Source: Parenemella sanctibonifatiensis (GTDB lineage: Bacteria; Actinomycetota; Actinomycetes; Propionibacteriales; Propionibacteriaceae). Taken from it: 64,000 bases of DNA. The stretch is from the NCBI RefSeq assembly GCF_002250565.1, contig NZ_NMVJ01000009.1:1-64000 (forward strand). Reading direction: 5' to 3'. The notes under the pieces are model-generated. The model worked only from the letters and a program-made list of their open reading frames with translations. It was not told where the DNA came from and did no database searches. This document shows, piece after piece, positions 23,153 to 32,040 of the stretch. The translations under genes were made by a program, and so were the position numbers. Position 1 is the stretch's first letter; each line of letters begins with the position of its first letter.

Positions 23153-25915
23153 GTGTCGTCCTATCTCAATGACCTCGCCCGTTGGTGTGCCCAGCGCGGC
23201 GGCCGGGTCCTTGCCGCAGTCCTCATCTTGGTGGGGGTGCTCGCCGGTGTCGGCGTCGCAGTGATGCAGCCCTTTGACGACGGCTTCGAGGTCCCCGGTA
23301 GCTCCTCCCAAGAGGCCTTCGACCAGCTCGGTATGACCTTCCCCGAGGTACAAGGCACCCGGGTGACCATGGTCATCGTGGCTCCCGAGGGACAAACCAT
23401 GGACGATCCGCAGTTGCGGCAGGCAGTCGCCGACCGACTCGACCAAGCTCAGGACGAGCTTGAGTATGTCGACACTGTGCTGTTGCCCTGGGACGAGTTA
23501 GCCGCCGGGGCGATCTCCGAAGACAACCGGGCTGGGATGGCCAACCTCACCCTGTCGGTCCAGGGCACCGAACTGACCGACGCGAACCGAGATGAGCTCT
23601 TCCAGCTCTCCAAGGACGTTGAGGCGGAGGTGCCGGGGGCGACCGTACGCATGGGAGGTGATGCCTTCTCCACCCAGGTGCCTAAGCTCAGTATCGTTGA
23701 AGTCGTCGGCCTCGGTGTCGCCTTGGTCGTGCTCGTCATCACCCTCGGGTCGCTGCTGGCTGCGGGGATGCCGTTGGTGATGGCGATCCTCGGCGTCGGC
23801 GCCGCGGTATCGATGATCCTGCTGACCACCGCGATTCTGCCGGTCAACTCCACCACCCCAATGCTGGCGGTGATGCTGGGCTTGGCGGTCGGTATCGACT
23901 ACGCCTTGTTCATCCTGTCCCGGCACCGAGATCAGCTGAGTGAGGGCATGCCGGTCGAGGAATCCATCGGCCGCGCCGTCGGCACCGCGGGGTCGGCAGT
24001 CGTCTTCGCCGGGGTCACCAACCTGATCGCTTTGCTGGGGCTGTCGGTCGCCGGCATCCCGTTCCTCACCGTGATGGGCATCTTCGCCGCTGTGGCGGTG
24101 GCCTTCGCGGTGCTGCTGGCCATCACCCTGTTGCCCGCCATGCTGGGGCTGGCCGGGGAGCGACTGCGGCCCAAGCCCCGCAAGGCCAAGAAGAACGCGG
24201 CACCGAAGGATCCTCACAAGTCCGTGCGGAGCCGCTGGGTCCGCGCCGTCACCAAATGGCCGCTGGTCACCGTTGTGATCGTGCTGGTCGCCCTCGGGAC
24301 ACTGAGTTACCAGGGCAAGGACCTGCAGCTGGCGCTGCCGAACGCCGGCCAGGCCTCGACGGAGAACGAGGATCGGCAGGCCTGGGACCTCATCAGCGAT
24401 CACTTCGGCGTCGGTTGGAATGGCATGCTCGTGGTGAGCGTGGAGCTCGTCAACAGCGACGATCCATTGGGGGTGATGGAGGACCTCAAGTCCGAGATCG
24501 AGCAGCTGCCCGGCGTGCAGGAAGTGCCGCTCGCCACCCCCAACATGAACGCGGACACCGGCATCGTGCAAGTCGTCCCCACCACTGGGCCCGACGATGA
24601 GCGGACCAATGATTTGGTGTTGGCGCTGCGGGAGCACGAACAACAGTGGCAGGAGCGCTACGGGGTCGCCACGGCCGTCACCGGCTTCACCGCGATCGCC
24701 TTGGACGTCTCCACGCAGCTCGGCGAGGCGCTGCTGCCCTTCGGGATCTTCGTGGTCGGACTGACCTTGATCCTGTTGACCATCGTGATGCGATCGATCA
24801 TCGTCCCAATCAAGGCTGCCCTGGGTTATCTGCTGTCGGTCGGCGCCGCCTTCGGCGCGGTCACCTTGGTTTTCAACAAGGGCATCGGCGGCGAGCTGAT
24901 CAACATCCACGAAGGCGCCGCGGTGATCTCCTTCCTGCCCATCATCGCGATGGCGCTGCTGTTTGGCCTCGCGATGGACTACGAGGTGTTCTTGGTGGCG
25001 CGGATGCGCGAGGAGTATGTGCACGGCCGAGGAGAGCCCAAGGATCGGGCCCGCAAGGCCGTCCACGACGGCTTCACACGCTCCGCCAAGGTGGTCACCG
25101 CTGCCGCGGTGATCATGTTCGCCGTCTTCGCCTTCTTCGTCCCTGAGGGCATGGGCGCGATCAAGCAGGTCGCCTTTGCGCTCGCTGTCGGCGTGGCGGT
25201 CGACGCTTTCATCGTCCGAATGACCTTGGTCCCAGCGGTGATGCAGCTGCTCGGCCAATGGGCTTGGTGGACGCCGACCTGGCTCGAGAAGCGGATGCCG
25301 CACTTCGACGTCGAGGGCGAGGCGATCGAACACCAGGTCGCGATGGCGGATTGGCCCGCCCCCGGCGACACCCACATCCTCTACACCCGCGGCCTGTCGG
25401 TCAGCGACGACACCACCACCTGGTTCCGCAACGTCGACCTGGCCCTGCAGCCGGGCGAGGTGTTGGTGGTCCGCGCCGATCCGGAACCGCGGCTGGCGCT
25501 GCTGCTGGCAGTCTCGGGCCGTCTCAGGGCCAACGAGGGGGAGGCCAAGGTCGCCGGTTTCTTACTTGCGAGTCAGCCCCACAAGGTACGCCGGGCGGTC
25601 ACCCTGCTCGACGCGGCCGACGCGGAACTGCCACGCCAGCTCAGTCGGGCCGCCAGCATGCAGGCGCCGCTGGTCATCATCAACGGGGTCGACATCGCGC
25701 CCTCCAGCCACCGCCAGGCCATCGCGGCGTACGCCAGTCAGCTTGGTCGCAGCGCCCTGATCTTGGGGGTCCAGGAGGAGTCCGATGCCGCCGCTCTGCT
25801 GCCGCAGGGATATTCGGTGATCGACCTCGGTCCCGGACCCGACCAGACCCCACCCGACACCAACTCCAGTCAGCTCGACTCCACTGCCGCGCCGCGTGAA
25901 GGAGCACACGCATGA
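23153..25915 (+). CDS. MMPL-family exporter fused to a degenerate ABC ATP-binding domain
   Basis: A 920-residue protein. The first 710 residues are an RND/MmpL transporter: N-terminal helix, a periplasmic loop with 'GSSSQEAFDQL', then 'LAVMLGLAVGIDYALFILSRHRDQL', 'RAVGTAGSAVVFAGVTNLIALLGL' and a second half with 'LLFGLAMDYEVFLVARMREEY', which carry the proton-relay aspartates. From about residue 740 it continues as an ABC-type nucleotide-binding fold (ILYTRGLSVSD, 'NVDLALQPGEVLVV'), but the P-loop is replaced by RADPEPRL and the Walker B by 'VIINGVD', so ATP hydrolysis is unlikely. GTG follows AGGAG at five bases. The next gene (YhgE/Pip) overlaps by ATGA. It probably exports a lipid or hydrophobic drug. 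Confidence 0.88.
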   Translation: MSSYLNDLARWCAQRGGRVLAAVLILVGVLAGVGVAVMQPFDDGFEVPGSSSQEAFDQLGMTFPEVQGTRVTMVIVAPEGQTMDDPQLRQAVADRLDQAQDELEYVDTVLLPWDELAAGAISEDNRAGMANLTLSVQGTELTDANRDELFQLSKDVEAEVPGATVRMGGDAFSTQVPKLSIVEVVGLGVALVVLVITLGSLLAAGMPLVMAILGVGAAVSMILLTTAILPVNSTTPMLAVMLGLAVGIDYALFILSRHRDQLSEGMPVEESIGRAVGTAGSAVVFAGVTNLIALLGLSVAGIPFLTVMGIFAAVAVAFAVLLAITLLPAMLGLAGERLRPKPRKAKKNAAPKDPHKSVRSRWVRAVTKWPLVTVVIVLVALGTLSYQGKDLQLALPNAGQASTENEDRQAWDLISDHFGVGWNGMLVVSVELVNSDDPLGVMEDLKSEIEQLPGVQEVPLATPNMNADTGIVQVVPTTGPDDERTNDLVLALREHEQQWQERYGVATAVTGFTAIALDVSTQLGEALLPFGIFVVGLTLILLTIVMRSIIVPIKAALGYLLSVGAAFGAVTLVFNKGIGGELINIHEGAAVISFLPIIAMALLFGLAMDYEVFLVARMREEYVHGRGEPKDRARKAVHDGFTRSAKVVTAAAVIMFAVFAFFVPEGMGAIKQVAFALAVGVAVDAFIVRMTLVPAVMQLLGQWAWWTPTWLEKRMPHFDVEGEAIEHQVAMADWPAPGDTHILYTRGLSVSDDTTTWFRNVDLALQPGEVLVVRADPEPRLALLLAVSGRLRANEGEAKVAGFLLASQPHKVRRAVTLLDAADAELPRQLSRAASMQAPLVIINGVDIAPSSHRQAIAAYASQLGRSALILGVQEESDAAALLPQGYSVIDLGPGPDQTPPDTNSSQLDSTAAPREGAHA

Positions 25916-28554
25916 CCAGCAATTCCCTGACCACTTTTCTCGGCACCAGCCTCCAGAAGGCGCTCGTGCTGCTGCTGGTGCCTGTGCTAGTGGCCGGCGG
26001 CATGCTGTGGGCGACCTGGGGTGCCGGCGACCGGCTCAGCAATGTTCAGGCCGCCGTCGTCAACCTCGACGAGGGCGCTGAGATCGACGGGCAGCCGGTG
26101 CCGCTGGGCCGGCAGCTGACCGCCAACCTGGTTGACGGCCGACCCGATGACCAGGTCAGCTGGGAGATGGTGACCGAGGAGGAGGCACGCGACGGTCTGG
26201 AGGCCGGACGCTATGCCGCGATGGTCATCATCCCGCCGGACTTCTCCGAGTCTGCATTGTCCTTCAGTGGCCCGGCTGAGGATGCGCGCCAGGCCACCAT
26301 GGAACTGACCGTGTCGCCGCTGGCCGGAGTTGCGGACGGGCTGATCGCCCGGAACCTTGCCGACGAGGCGACCGTTGCGTTCAACCAGTTCCTCACCGAG
26401 GACTTCCTCGACAACATCTTCATCGGCTTCAACGACATGGGCGACCAGATGGGCGACTCCGTCGACGCGGCCCGACAGCTCGCCGACGGTTCGGAACAGT
26501 TGGCCGGCGGTGTCGGTGAACTCGACGAAGGCGCTCAGCAGCTCGCCGAGGGCATGGGCCAACTCCGCGCTCCCGGTGAGCAACTCACCACCGGTGGCAG
26601 CGAGCTCGCCGACGGCGCCGACCAGCTCTCCCAGGGCCTGCAGCAGCTGGCCGACGGGACGGCGGGGCTCCCGGCCCAGGGGCAGCAGTTGGCCGACGGC
26701 ATCCAGCAGCTCGACAGCGGGATGCAGCAGCTGGCGCAGGGCACGCGCGCCAGCGCCGATGGTGCGGCTCAGTACAACCAGGGCGTCACGGCGTACACCG
26801 GCGGTGTTGACCAGCTCAGCACCGGACTGGAGGCGTACGCCGGGGGTGCCCGCGAGTTCCAGCAGGGGTTGGATCTCTATTTCCAGCAGACCAATGAGGC
26901 GATCCCGCTGGAGGAGATCGCGGCGATGCTGGAGGGGCTGGATGAGTTCGCGGTCAACGGCGAACAGCTCGCGATCGGGCTGAACCAGCTCGCCGACCGG
27001 GCCGACATTGCCGCCGATCAGCTGGAGCAGCTGTCCGGGCAGTTGGACGGACTGCCGCAGGAGCTCGAGGGTGCGGGTGATGAGTTGCGGGCACTGATCG
27101 CCCAGCAGCAGGGCATTGCCGACGGTTCCGGGGAGGTCGCCTGCCCGGCGGCCGTCCGCGAGGAGCTCGGCGAGGCCGGCTGCGCCGGTTTCGAGTACGG
27201 CGCCCGCGCCAACGCCCAGCTGGTCGTCGACATGCTCGCCGATGCCGACCTGGCCGAGCTGGATGCGCTGCTGGAGCGGGTCACCGAGCTGGCCGCCGGG
27301 GTGGACGAGCAGCTCAGCACCGCCATCACCGGCCTGCGCGAGATCGCGGCCGGCGCTCGCCAGTTCTCCGGCATGCTCGCCGGGATGGGCGAGATCGAGA
27401 TCGATCCGGCCGAGATCGCCGCTGGCATGGAACAGCTCCAGGCCGCCCAGCAGCAGCTGCTCACCGGTGCCGAGGGGCTCGCCACCGGTGCCGAGGAACT
27501 GTCGGGTGGCGCCAGCGAGCTGAGCGCAGGATCGGAGCCGCTGCGTACCGGCGGCACCGAGCTCGCCAACGGCTTGGACCAGCTGGCCGACGGCGCCGAC
27601 CAGGCGGCGTCCGGTTCGTCGCAGCTCAACGCCGGCGGTCAGGTGTTGGCCACCGGGATGACCACCCTGTCCCAGGGCATCAGTCAGACCGCCACTGGTG
27701 GCACCGAGCTCAGCACCGGGCTGCGGACCTACACCGATGGTGTCGGGCAGTACGTCGAGGGCGTCAACCAGTCCGTCGACGGGGTGGACCAGTTTGTGGT
27801 CGGGATCCAGGAGCTGCGGAGCGGCGCGGACCAGATCGCCGACGGCAACCGTCAGTTCGCCGAAGGCCTGGAGGAAGGTATCGACGCGATCCCGACCTAC
27901 TCCGACGCGGACCGGGAGACCCTGACCAAGGTCGTCGCCTCACCGGTGAACCGGGACGGCGACGCCGGTGCCCAGATCGGCGCCGGTTGGGCGTCGCTGC
28001 TGGTCGCGCTGGGGCTGTGGCTGGGTGCCATGGTCACCGCACGACTGGGTCGCAGTGAGCGAGATCTGCTCACCTCCAACCTGAGCAACGGCGCGCTGCT
28101 GTGGCAGTCGCTGCGGCCGGGGCTGCTGATCGGCGCCGTGCAGGCGCTGCTGGTCGGGACGATCGCGGTCTTCGCCATTGACGTGACGCCGCTTCAGGCG
28201 ATGGGCGTGGTGCTGGTGTCGCTGCTGGCGAGCGTGACCTACGTGACCGTCAACCGGGCGCTCAGCAGCCTGTTGGGCGGCTGGGGGACCGCGATCGCGG
28301 TGGCGATCGCAGTGGTCGGCGTCGGTGCGGCGCTGACGGCGTCCGCGCCAGGATTCTTCCACGGGCTGGCCCCGATGTTGCCCTTCGATCCGGCGCTGGA
28401 GGCGCTCCGGGCCGCGATGACCTCAGGCTCGGGCCTCCCGGTCGCGATCCTCGGCTCAATCGGTTGGATGATTCTGGGGGTGGCCGGCTCCTGGCTGGCG
28501 ATCCAGCGCAAGCGCCAGCTGTCGCCCGGCGATCTGAGCCGGGTCGGTATCTGA
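25912..28554 (+). CDS. YhgE/Pip-family membrane protein with long repeat region
   Basis: An 880-residue protein: one N-terminal membrane helix (about 15-35), an extracellular region with 'VVNLDEGAEIDGQPVPLG' typical of the YhgE/Pip (phage infection protein) family, then about 450 residues of repeats of the type 'L.dGa.QLa.G..qL..G', likely a long helical stalk, and five to six helices from about residue 685. The family is related to ABC-2 permeases and to EsaA of type VII secretion. ATGA overlap with the MMPL-ABC gene means the two are made together, so the degenerate ATPase tail of the exporter may be a docking module for this protein (inference). Confidence 0.85.
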   Translation: MTSNSLTTFLGTSLQKALVLLLVPVLVAGGMLWATWGAGDRLSNVQAAVVNLDEGAEIDGQPVPLGRQLTANLVDGRPDDQVSWEMVTEEEARDGLEAGRYAAMVIIPPDFSESALSFSGPAEDARQATMELTVSPLAGVADGLIARNLADEATVAFNQFLTEDFLDNIFIGFNDMGDQMGDSVDAARQLADGSEQLAGGVGELDEGAQQLAEGMGQLRAPGEQLTTGGSELADGADQLSQGLQQLADGTAGLPAQGQQLADGIQQLDSGMQQLAQGTRASADGAAQYNQGVTAYTGGVDQLSTGLEAYAGGAREFQQGLDLYFQQTNEAIPLEEIAAMLEGLDEFAVNGEQLAIGLNQLADRADIAADQLEQLSGQLDGLPQELEGAGDELRALIAQQQGIADGSGEVACPAAVREELGEAGCAGFEYGARANAQLVVDMLADADLAELDALLERVTELAAGVDEQLSTAITGLREIAAGARQFSGMLAGMGEIEIDPAEIAAGMEQLQAAQQQLLTGAEGLATGAEELSGGASELSAGSEPLRTGGTELANGLDQLADGADQAASGSSQLNAGGQVLATGMTTLSQGISQTATGGTELSTGLRTYTDGVGQYVEGVNQSVDGVDQFVVGIQELRSGADQIADGNRQFAEGLEEGIDAIPTYSDADRETLTKVVASPVNRDGDAGAQIGAGWASLLVALGLWLGAMVTARLGRSERDLLTSNLSNGALLWQSLRPGLLIGAVQALLVGTIAVFAIDVTPLQAMGVVLVSLLASVTYVTVNRALSSLLGGWGTAIAVAIAVVGVGAALTASAPGFFHGLAPMLPFDPALEALRAAMTSGSGLPVAILGSIGWMILGVAGSWLAIQRKRQLSPGDLSRVGI

Positions 28555-28613
28555 CCAACAATCGCGCCCCAGCGGCGGCTCGGTCCCCTTGCCGGGTGAG
28601 GTGGCGCGCAAGA

Positions 28614-28671
28614 CGTGCAGTCGCTGCGTGCGGCGGCCCGAATGAGGGGGCCTCAACCAATCGACTGCACG
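28614..28671. repeat. Inverted repeat in convergent gap
   Basis: CGTGCAGTCG and CGACTGCACG, 38 bp apart, lie between the YhgE gene and the convergent esterase gene. Possibly a bidirectional transcription end; no T-run. Confidence 0.5.
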
Positions 28672-28734
28672 CCATGCGCGCAGATCCGAACAGAAGCGCC
28701 CCGCTCGGGCAGGCTCTTCCTGCGGCGTCCGCCG

Positions 28735-29919
28735 TCAGCGGCCCCAGGTGCGGTCGGCCCAATCGAGCCAATTGGCCCAGTCGAAGGGCTGCACGTCGTG
28801 CTTGCCCTCCCTCAGGTGGTAGGCCAGCACGCTCCCGTCAGGATGGAGCCGACCGTTCGGTTCGGGGAAGGCATTGCTGATCCCCGCATCGCCGTACCAC
28901 TGCCAGACCCGGGAGGCCTCAGCCAGGCTTGCCAACTCGCCTTCGGGGTCGGCCCACAGGTCCTCGGTGGCGCTGGACACATAGATCGGCCGCGGTGCGC
29001 TCAACGCGATCAGTAAGGGCTGGTCCAGCTCCAGCGGCCGACCGGCGCTGACCACATTGGAGAAGTGCCGACCGAACCAGTAAGGCCGAACGTGGGCCAG
29101 CACCAACGCTGTCTCGCCGACGGGGCGGCTCAGCGCGGCGCCCAGAGCACCGGAGTTGTTGGAGATTGCCGCGGCGAACCGCTCGTCGCAGGCGCTGGCC
29201 CACAGAGCCGTCTTCCCCAACCGGGAATGACCCACCGCGCACACCCGCGAAGGGTCGATCTCGGCGAGCGGGCCGTGCCCGATCTCGTCCAGCACCCGGC
29301 TCAGCACCCAGGCCCACAAGCTGATCGCACCGGGCGCCTCCATGTCGCGGTTGTGGAGCCCGCCCTCGGCAACCACGGGATAGAGGCCTTGCTCGAAGGT
29401 GGTCGCATCGTCGGGACCGACCTGGCGGTAGCAGAGTGTGACTACTGCATAACCCCGCGCCCGGGCCGCATCGAGGTCCCAGCGCCGGGCGTTCTCGCCG
29501 CGCTTGCTGGGCTCGCCAGCCTCGTAGAAGATCTGGCCGACCTTCTCGCGGGGGTGCTCCTCGATCCGCCACACCTGCGGGTCATCGGTACAGGCGTGGT
29601 TGCCCTTGAAGTTGTGGCCCAGAAAGGCTGGCGCCGGCTGCTCGGCCGAGGCCCCGGCAGGCAGGTCCACCAACAACACCGCGGACCACCGGGCCGGGTC
29701 GCCGTGCTCCGGCTGGGCAGCCAGGTGCAGAGCGACCTGCCGGCGTACGCCGCCATCAGGCAACGCAGTCTCGGTCAACAGTTCGGTGGTCGCGGCGGCC
29801 TCGACGGTGGGTTGGTGGCCATAGATCTGGCTCGCCCACCGTTCGGCAACGGCGGCGCGCTCGGCCTGCCAGGTCGGGAGGGTGTCGGGCCATGCGACGG
29901 GGTCAGCCTGAACGGTCAT
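28735..29919 (-). CDS. CE15-type glucuronoyl esterase/acetylxylan-esterase-like hydrolase
   Basis: A 394-residue alpha/beta hydrolase. The nucleophile motif is VGHSRLGKTALWAS, with 'ISNNSGALGAALSR' after it and the catalytic His in 'LREGKHDVQPFDWANWLDW'; these are marks of carbohydrate esterase family 15, which cleaves ester links between glucuronate and lignin or other alcohols. The oxyanion region 'FLGHNFKGNHAC' is present. No signal peptide, unlike secreted biomass enzymes, so it may act on imported fragments. ATG follows AGGA at seven bases. Monocistronic, divergent from the alanine-racemase-like gene. Confidence 0.8.
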   Translation of the reverse strand: MTVQADPVAWPDTLPTWQAERAAVAERWASQIYGHQPTVEAAATTELLTETALPDGGVRRQVALHLAAQPEHGDPARWSAVLLVDLPAGASAEQPAPAFLGHNFKGNHACTDDPQVWRIEEHPREKVGQIFYEAGEPSKRGENARRWDLDAARARGYAVVTLCYRQVGPDDATTFEQGLYPVVAEGGLHNRDMEAPGAISLWAWVLSRVLDEIGHGPLAEIDPSRVCAVGHSRLGKTALWASACDERFAAAISNNSGALGAALSRPVGETALVLAHVRPYWFGRHFSNVVSAGRPLELDQPLLIALSAPRPIYVSSATEDLWADPEGELASLAEASRVWQWYGDAGISNAFPEPNGRLHPDGSVLAYHLREGKHDVQPFDWANWLDWADRTWGR

Positions 29920-30077
29920 CGATGAATCCTGTTCCTGAGAGCTTGCCCCGGATGCTAGCGGAGCGGCGGTGCCGTCATCCTTGCTGATGCTTACGCCGAC
30001 CATCCTGCCCGGCACGCAACCCCGTGAGAATGCCCGGGGATTGCCCTCAGGTACCGATCGCGACCACGCCCGCGCGA

Positions 30078-30083
30078 TAGCCT
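30078..30083 (+). promoter_or_regulatory. -10 box, leaderless start
   Basis: TAGCCT ends six bases before the ATG of the alanine-racemase-like gene; no Shine-Dalgarno is seen. Confidence 0.4.
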
Positions 30084-30089
30084 GACCGC

Positions 30090-31127
30090 ATGAGCGGAGT
30101 CACCCTGAACATTCAGGCCGACCAGTGGCGCAGCCACCTCGATCGCTACGCCGATCGGGTGCCGGGCGTCGTCCCCGTCGCGAAGGGCAACGGCTACGGT
30201 TTCGGGCTGGCGCGGCTGGCCCGGGAGGCCGAGCGAATCGGGGCACCCCGGCTCGCGGTTGGGCTGCCCTCGGAGGTCGACCAGGTCCGGGAGCACTTCT
30301 CCGGCGACATCGTGGTGCTGACGCCCTGGCGTCCCGACGACCACGAAGCCGTACGCCTGGCACGCGACCCCCGCATCATCCTGACCGTTTCGCGGCTGGC
30401 CGACCTGGATGTCCTCACCAATTTGGGTGACGACCTGCGGCCGCGGATGCTGATCGAGGTGCAGACCTCGATGCTCCGCCACGGCATCAAGGCCGACAAC
30501 CTGCCCGGGCTGGCCGAATGGTTCGACCTGGTCACCTTCGAGGGCTGGACCATTCACCTGCCGATGGGGGACACCCTCGCCGAAGCCAAGGAGCTGACCG
30601 CCCAGGCGATCGGCGTACGCCGGGCTCCGGTCTGGTATTCCCACCTGGACTGGGCGCAGGCCGTCGACCTGAGCCATGAGCATGGTTTCGAACCGCTGCT
30701 GCGGGTCGGCACTGCGCTGTGGCTGGGGCAACGAGAGGCGCTACGCACCACCGCGACCGTGCTCGATGTCCATCCGGTACGCCGCGGCTCGCGGGCCGGT
30801 TACTGGCAGCACAAGGTGCCCGGCGATGGCTGGATCGTCGTGGTTGCCGGTGGCACCGCCAACGGTGTTGGGCTGGCGGCGCCCAGCCCCGGCAAGAACG
30901 TACGCGGCCGGGCCGTGGCAGCCGCGACCGGTGGCCTGGAGGCGCTGGGCCGCGCGCTGAGCCCGTACACGATTGCCGGCAAGAAGCGCTGGTTTGTCGA
31001 GCCGCCCCACATGCAGTCCTCGCTGGTCTTCCTGCCCGGTGACGTGGAGCCACCGGCCGTCGGTGACGAGGTGCCGGTCGAAGTGCGCCTGACCACCGCG
31101 TCGGTGGACCAGACCCTCGAACGCTGA
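30090..31127 (+). CDS. Alanine-racemase-like PLP protein
   Basis: A 345-residue fold-type III PLP protein. The Schiff-base lysine is in VAKGNGYGFG (K32), the barrel continues through 'LIEVQTSMLRHGIK' and 'LLRVGTALWLG', and the C-terminal beta domain has 'GSRAGYWQHKVPGDGW', with the Tyr that acts as second base in alanine racemases. Sequence is well diverged from Alr. Near relatives occur beside FemX-type ligases in actinobacteria (recalled), and such a gene lies 900 bp away here. It may make or process an amino acid for the peptidoglycan cross-bridge; true alanine racemase activity is unproven. Confidence 0.75.
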   Translation: MSGVTLNIQADQWRSHLDRYADRVPGVVPVAKGNGYGFGLARLAREAERIGAPRLAVGLPSEVDQVREHFSGDIVVLTPWRPDDHEAVRLARDPRIILTVSRLADLDVLTNLGDDLRPRMLIEVQTSMLRHGIKADNLPGLAEWFDLVTFEGWTIHLPMGDTLAEAKELTAQAIGVRRAPVWYSHLDWAQAVDLSHEHGFEPLLRVGTALWLGQREALRTTATVLDVHPVRRGSRAGYWQHKVPGDGWIVVVAGGTANGVGLAAPSPGKNVRGRAVAAATGGLEALGRALSPYTIAGKKRWFVEPPHMQSSLVFLPGDVEPPAVGDEVPVEVRLTTASVDQTLER

Positions 31128-31176
31128 CGGGCACGTCACCCGGCTCACAGCGCAACAACGACGGGTCTGGCACCCG

Positions 31177-31198
31177 CAACGACAGCGGGCTGTCGTTG
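31177..31198. terminator. Bidirectional hairpin between convergent genes
   Basis: Perfect 10-bp arms CAACGACAGC / GCTGTCGTTG with two central bases, between the alanine-racemase-like and phosphatase genes. A partial extra copy of the left arm precedes it. Confidence 0.6.
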
Positions 31199-31215
31199 TG
31201 CAGGCGCATGTCGGC

Positions 31216-32019
31216 TCAGCCGACCAGTCGTGCCTCCAGCGCCGCCTGGTCCTCCTCGGTCCAGCCCATGCCCGCCATCATCTGTGCCAGGCCGCCCTCG
31301 GAGACCGGACCGTACTCGGCTTCGATGTAGTCGATGAAGGCCTGCATCGTCTCCGGCCGGGTCAGGTGTGAATCCATCGGCCGGCCGGCCAGACCCTTGC
31401 CATAGATGGGATTGCGCATCATCCGCTCCACCACCGCGGGCACCCGCTCACTGCTGAGGGCGTAGTCGGCGACAACGGCGTCCGGGTCAGCACCGACCAG
31501 CAGCAGCGCCAGCGCGATGGTCACGCCGGTGCGGTCCTTGCCAGCGGCGCAATGCACCAGAGTGGCGCCCTCGCCGTGCGCAATGATGCGCAGCGCGGTG
31601 AGCACCTCGGCCGGCCGGTCGGCCAGGAAGCCGAGGTAGGTGCTGACCACCGGATCGGTCACCGGCACCGAACCGCGCGGCTGGAAGGGCAGCGCGTTGC
31701 CGATGAGTTCCGCGGCCTCGTCGAGATTGGTGACACCTTCCAGCCCGACCTCGTTGAGGTAGGACAGCGGATGCACCGTCATGCCGTCCTCGTCGACCAG
31801 CGGGCTGATGCCGACATGGTGGCGTTCGAACGCCGAACGCAGGTCGATCACGTCCCGTAGCCCCAGCTCGCGCAGCTGGGCGATGTCGTCGGCGGTGAGG
31901 TCCTGCAGGTTGTCCGAGCGCAACAGCTGGCCGGAGCGGACTTCGCCCCCGGAGACGAGTGGCGTACCGCCCACGTCGCGCAGATTGCTGAGGCCTTCGA
32001 GTTCAATCCATTGCGGCAT
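31216..32019 (-). CDS. Protein tyrosine/serine phosphatase
   Basis: A 267-residue member of the bacterial tyrosine-phosphatase family (IphP/MptpB type). Active-site P-loop HCAAGKDRTG with the nucleophile Cys157; N-terminal 'NLRDVGGTPLVSGGEVRSGQLLRSDNL' and 'VIDLRSAFER' are the usual family landmarks. It could act on phosphotyrosine, phosphoserine or phosphoinositides; no export signal is visible. ATG lies six bases after a TAAGCT -10 box (32026-32031, minus), so probably leaderless. Confidence 0.88.
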   Translation of the reverse strand: MPQWIELEGLSNLRDVGGTPLVSGGEVRSGQLLRSDNLQDLTADDIAQLRELGLRDVIDLRSAFERHHVGISPLVDEDGMTVHPLSYLNEVGLEGVTNLDEAAELIGNALPFQPRGSVPVTDPVVSTYLGFLADRPAEVLTALRIIAHGEGATLVHCAAGKDRTGVTIALALLLVGADPDAVVADYALSSERVPAVVERMMRNPIYGKGLAGRPMDSHLTRPETMQAFIDYIEAEYGPVSEGGLAQMMAGMGWTEEDQAALEARLVG

Positions 32020-32040
32020 GCTGTTAGCTTAGGCCCCGCC

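Noticed and set aside
23498-25375. 625-codon open frame antisense to the MMPL gene
   Set aside because: Composition of Asp/His/Gln/Gly runs, no domain, and the sense strand is clearly coding.
31151-31206. Possible fifth member of repeat family 2 (CGCAACGACAG and GTTGTGCAGG)
   Set aside because: Similar words but GAC instead of TAC and a single perfect hairpin; better explained as the bidirectional terminator.
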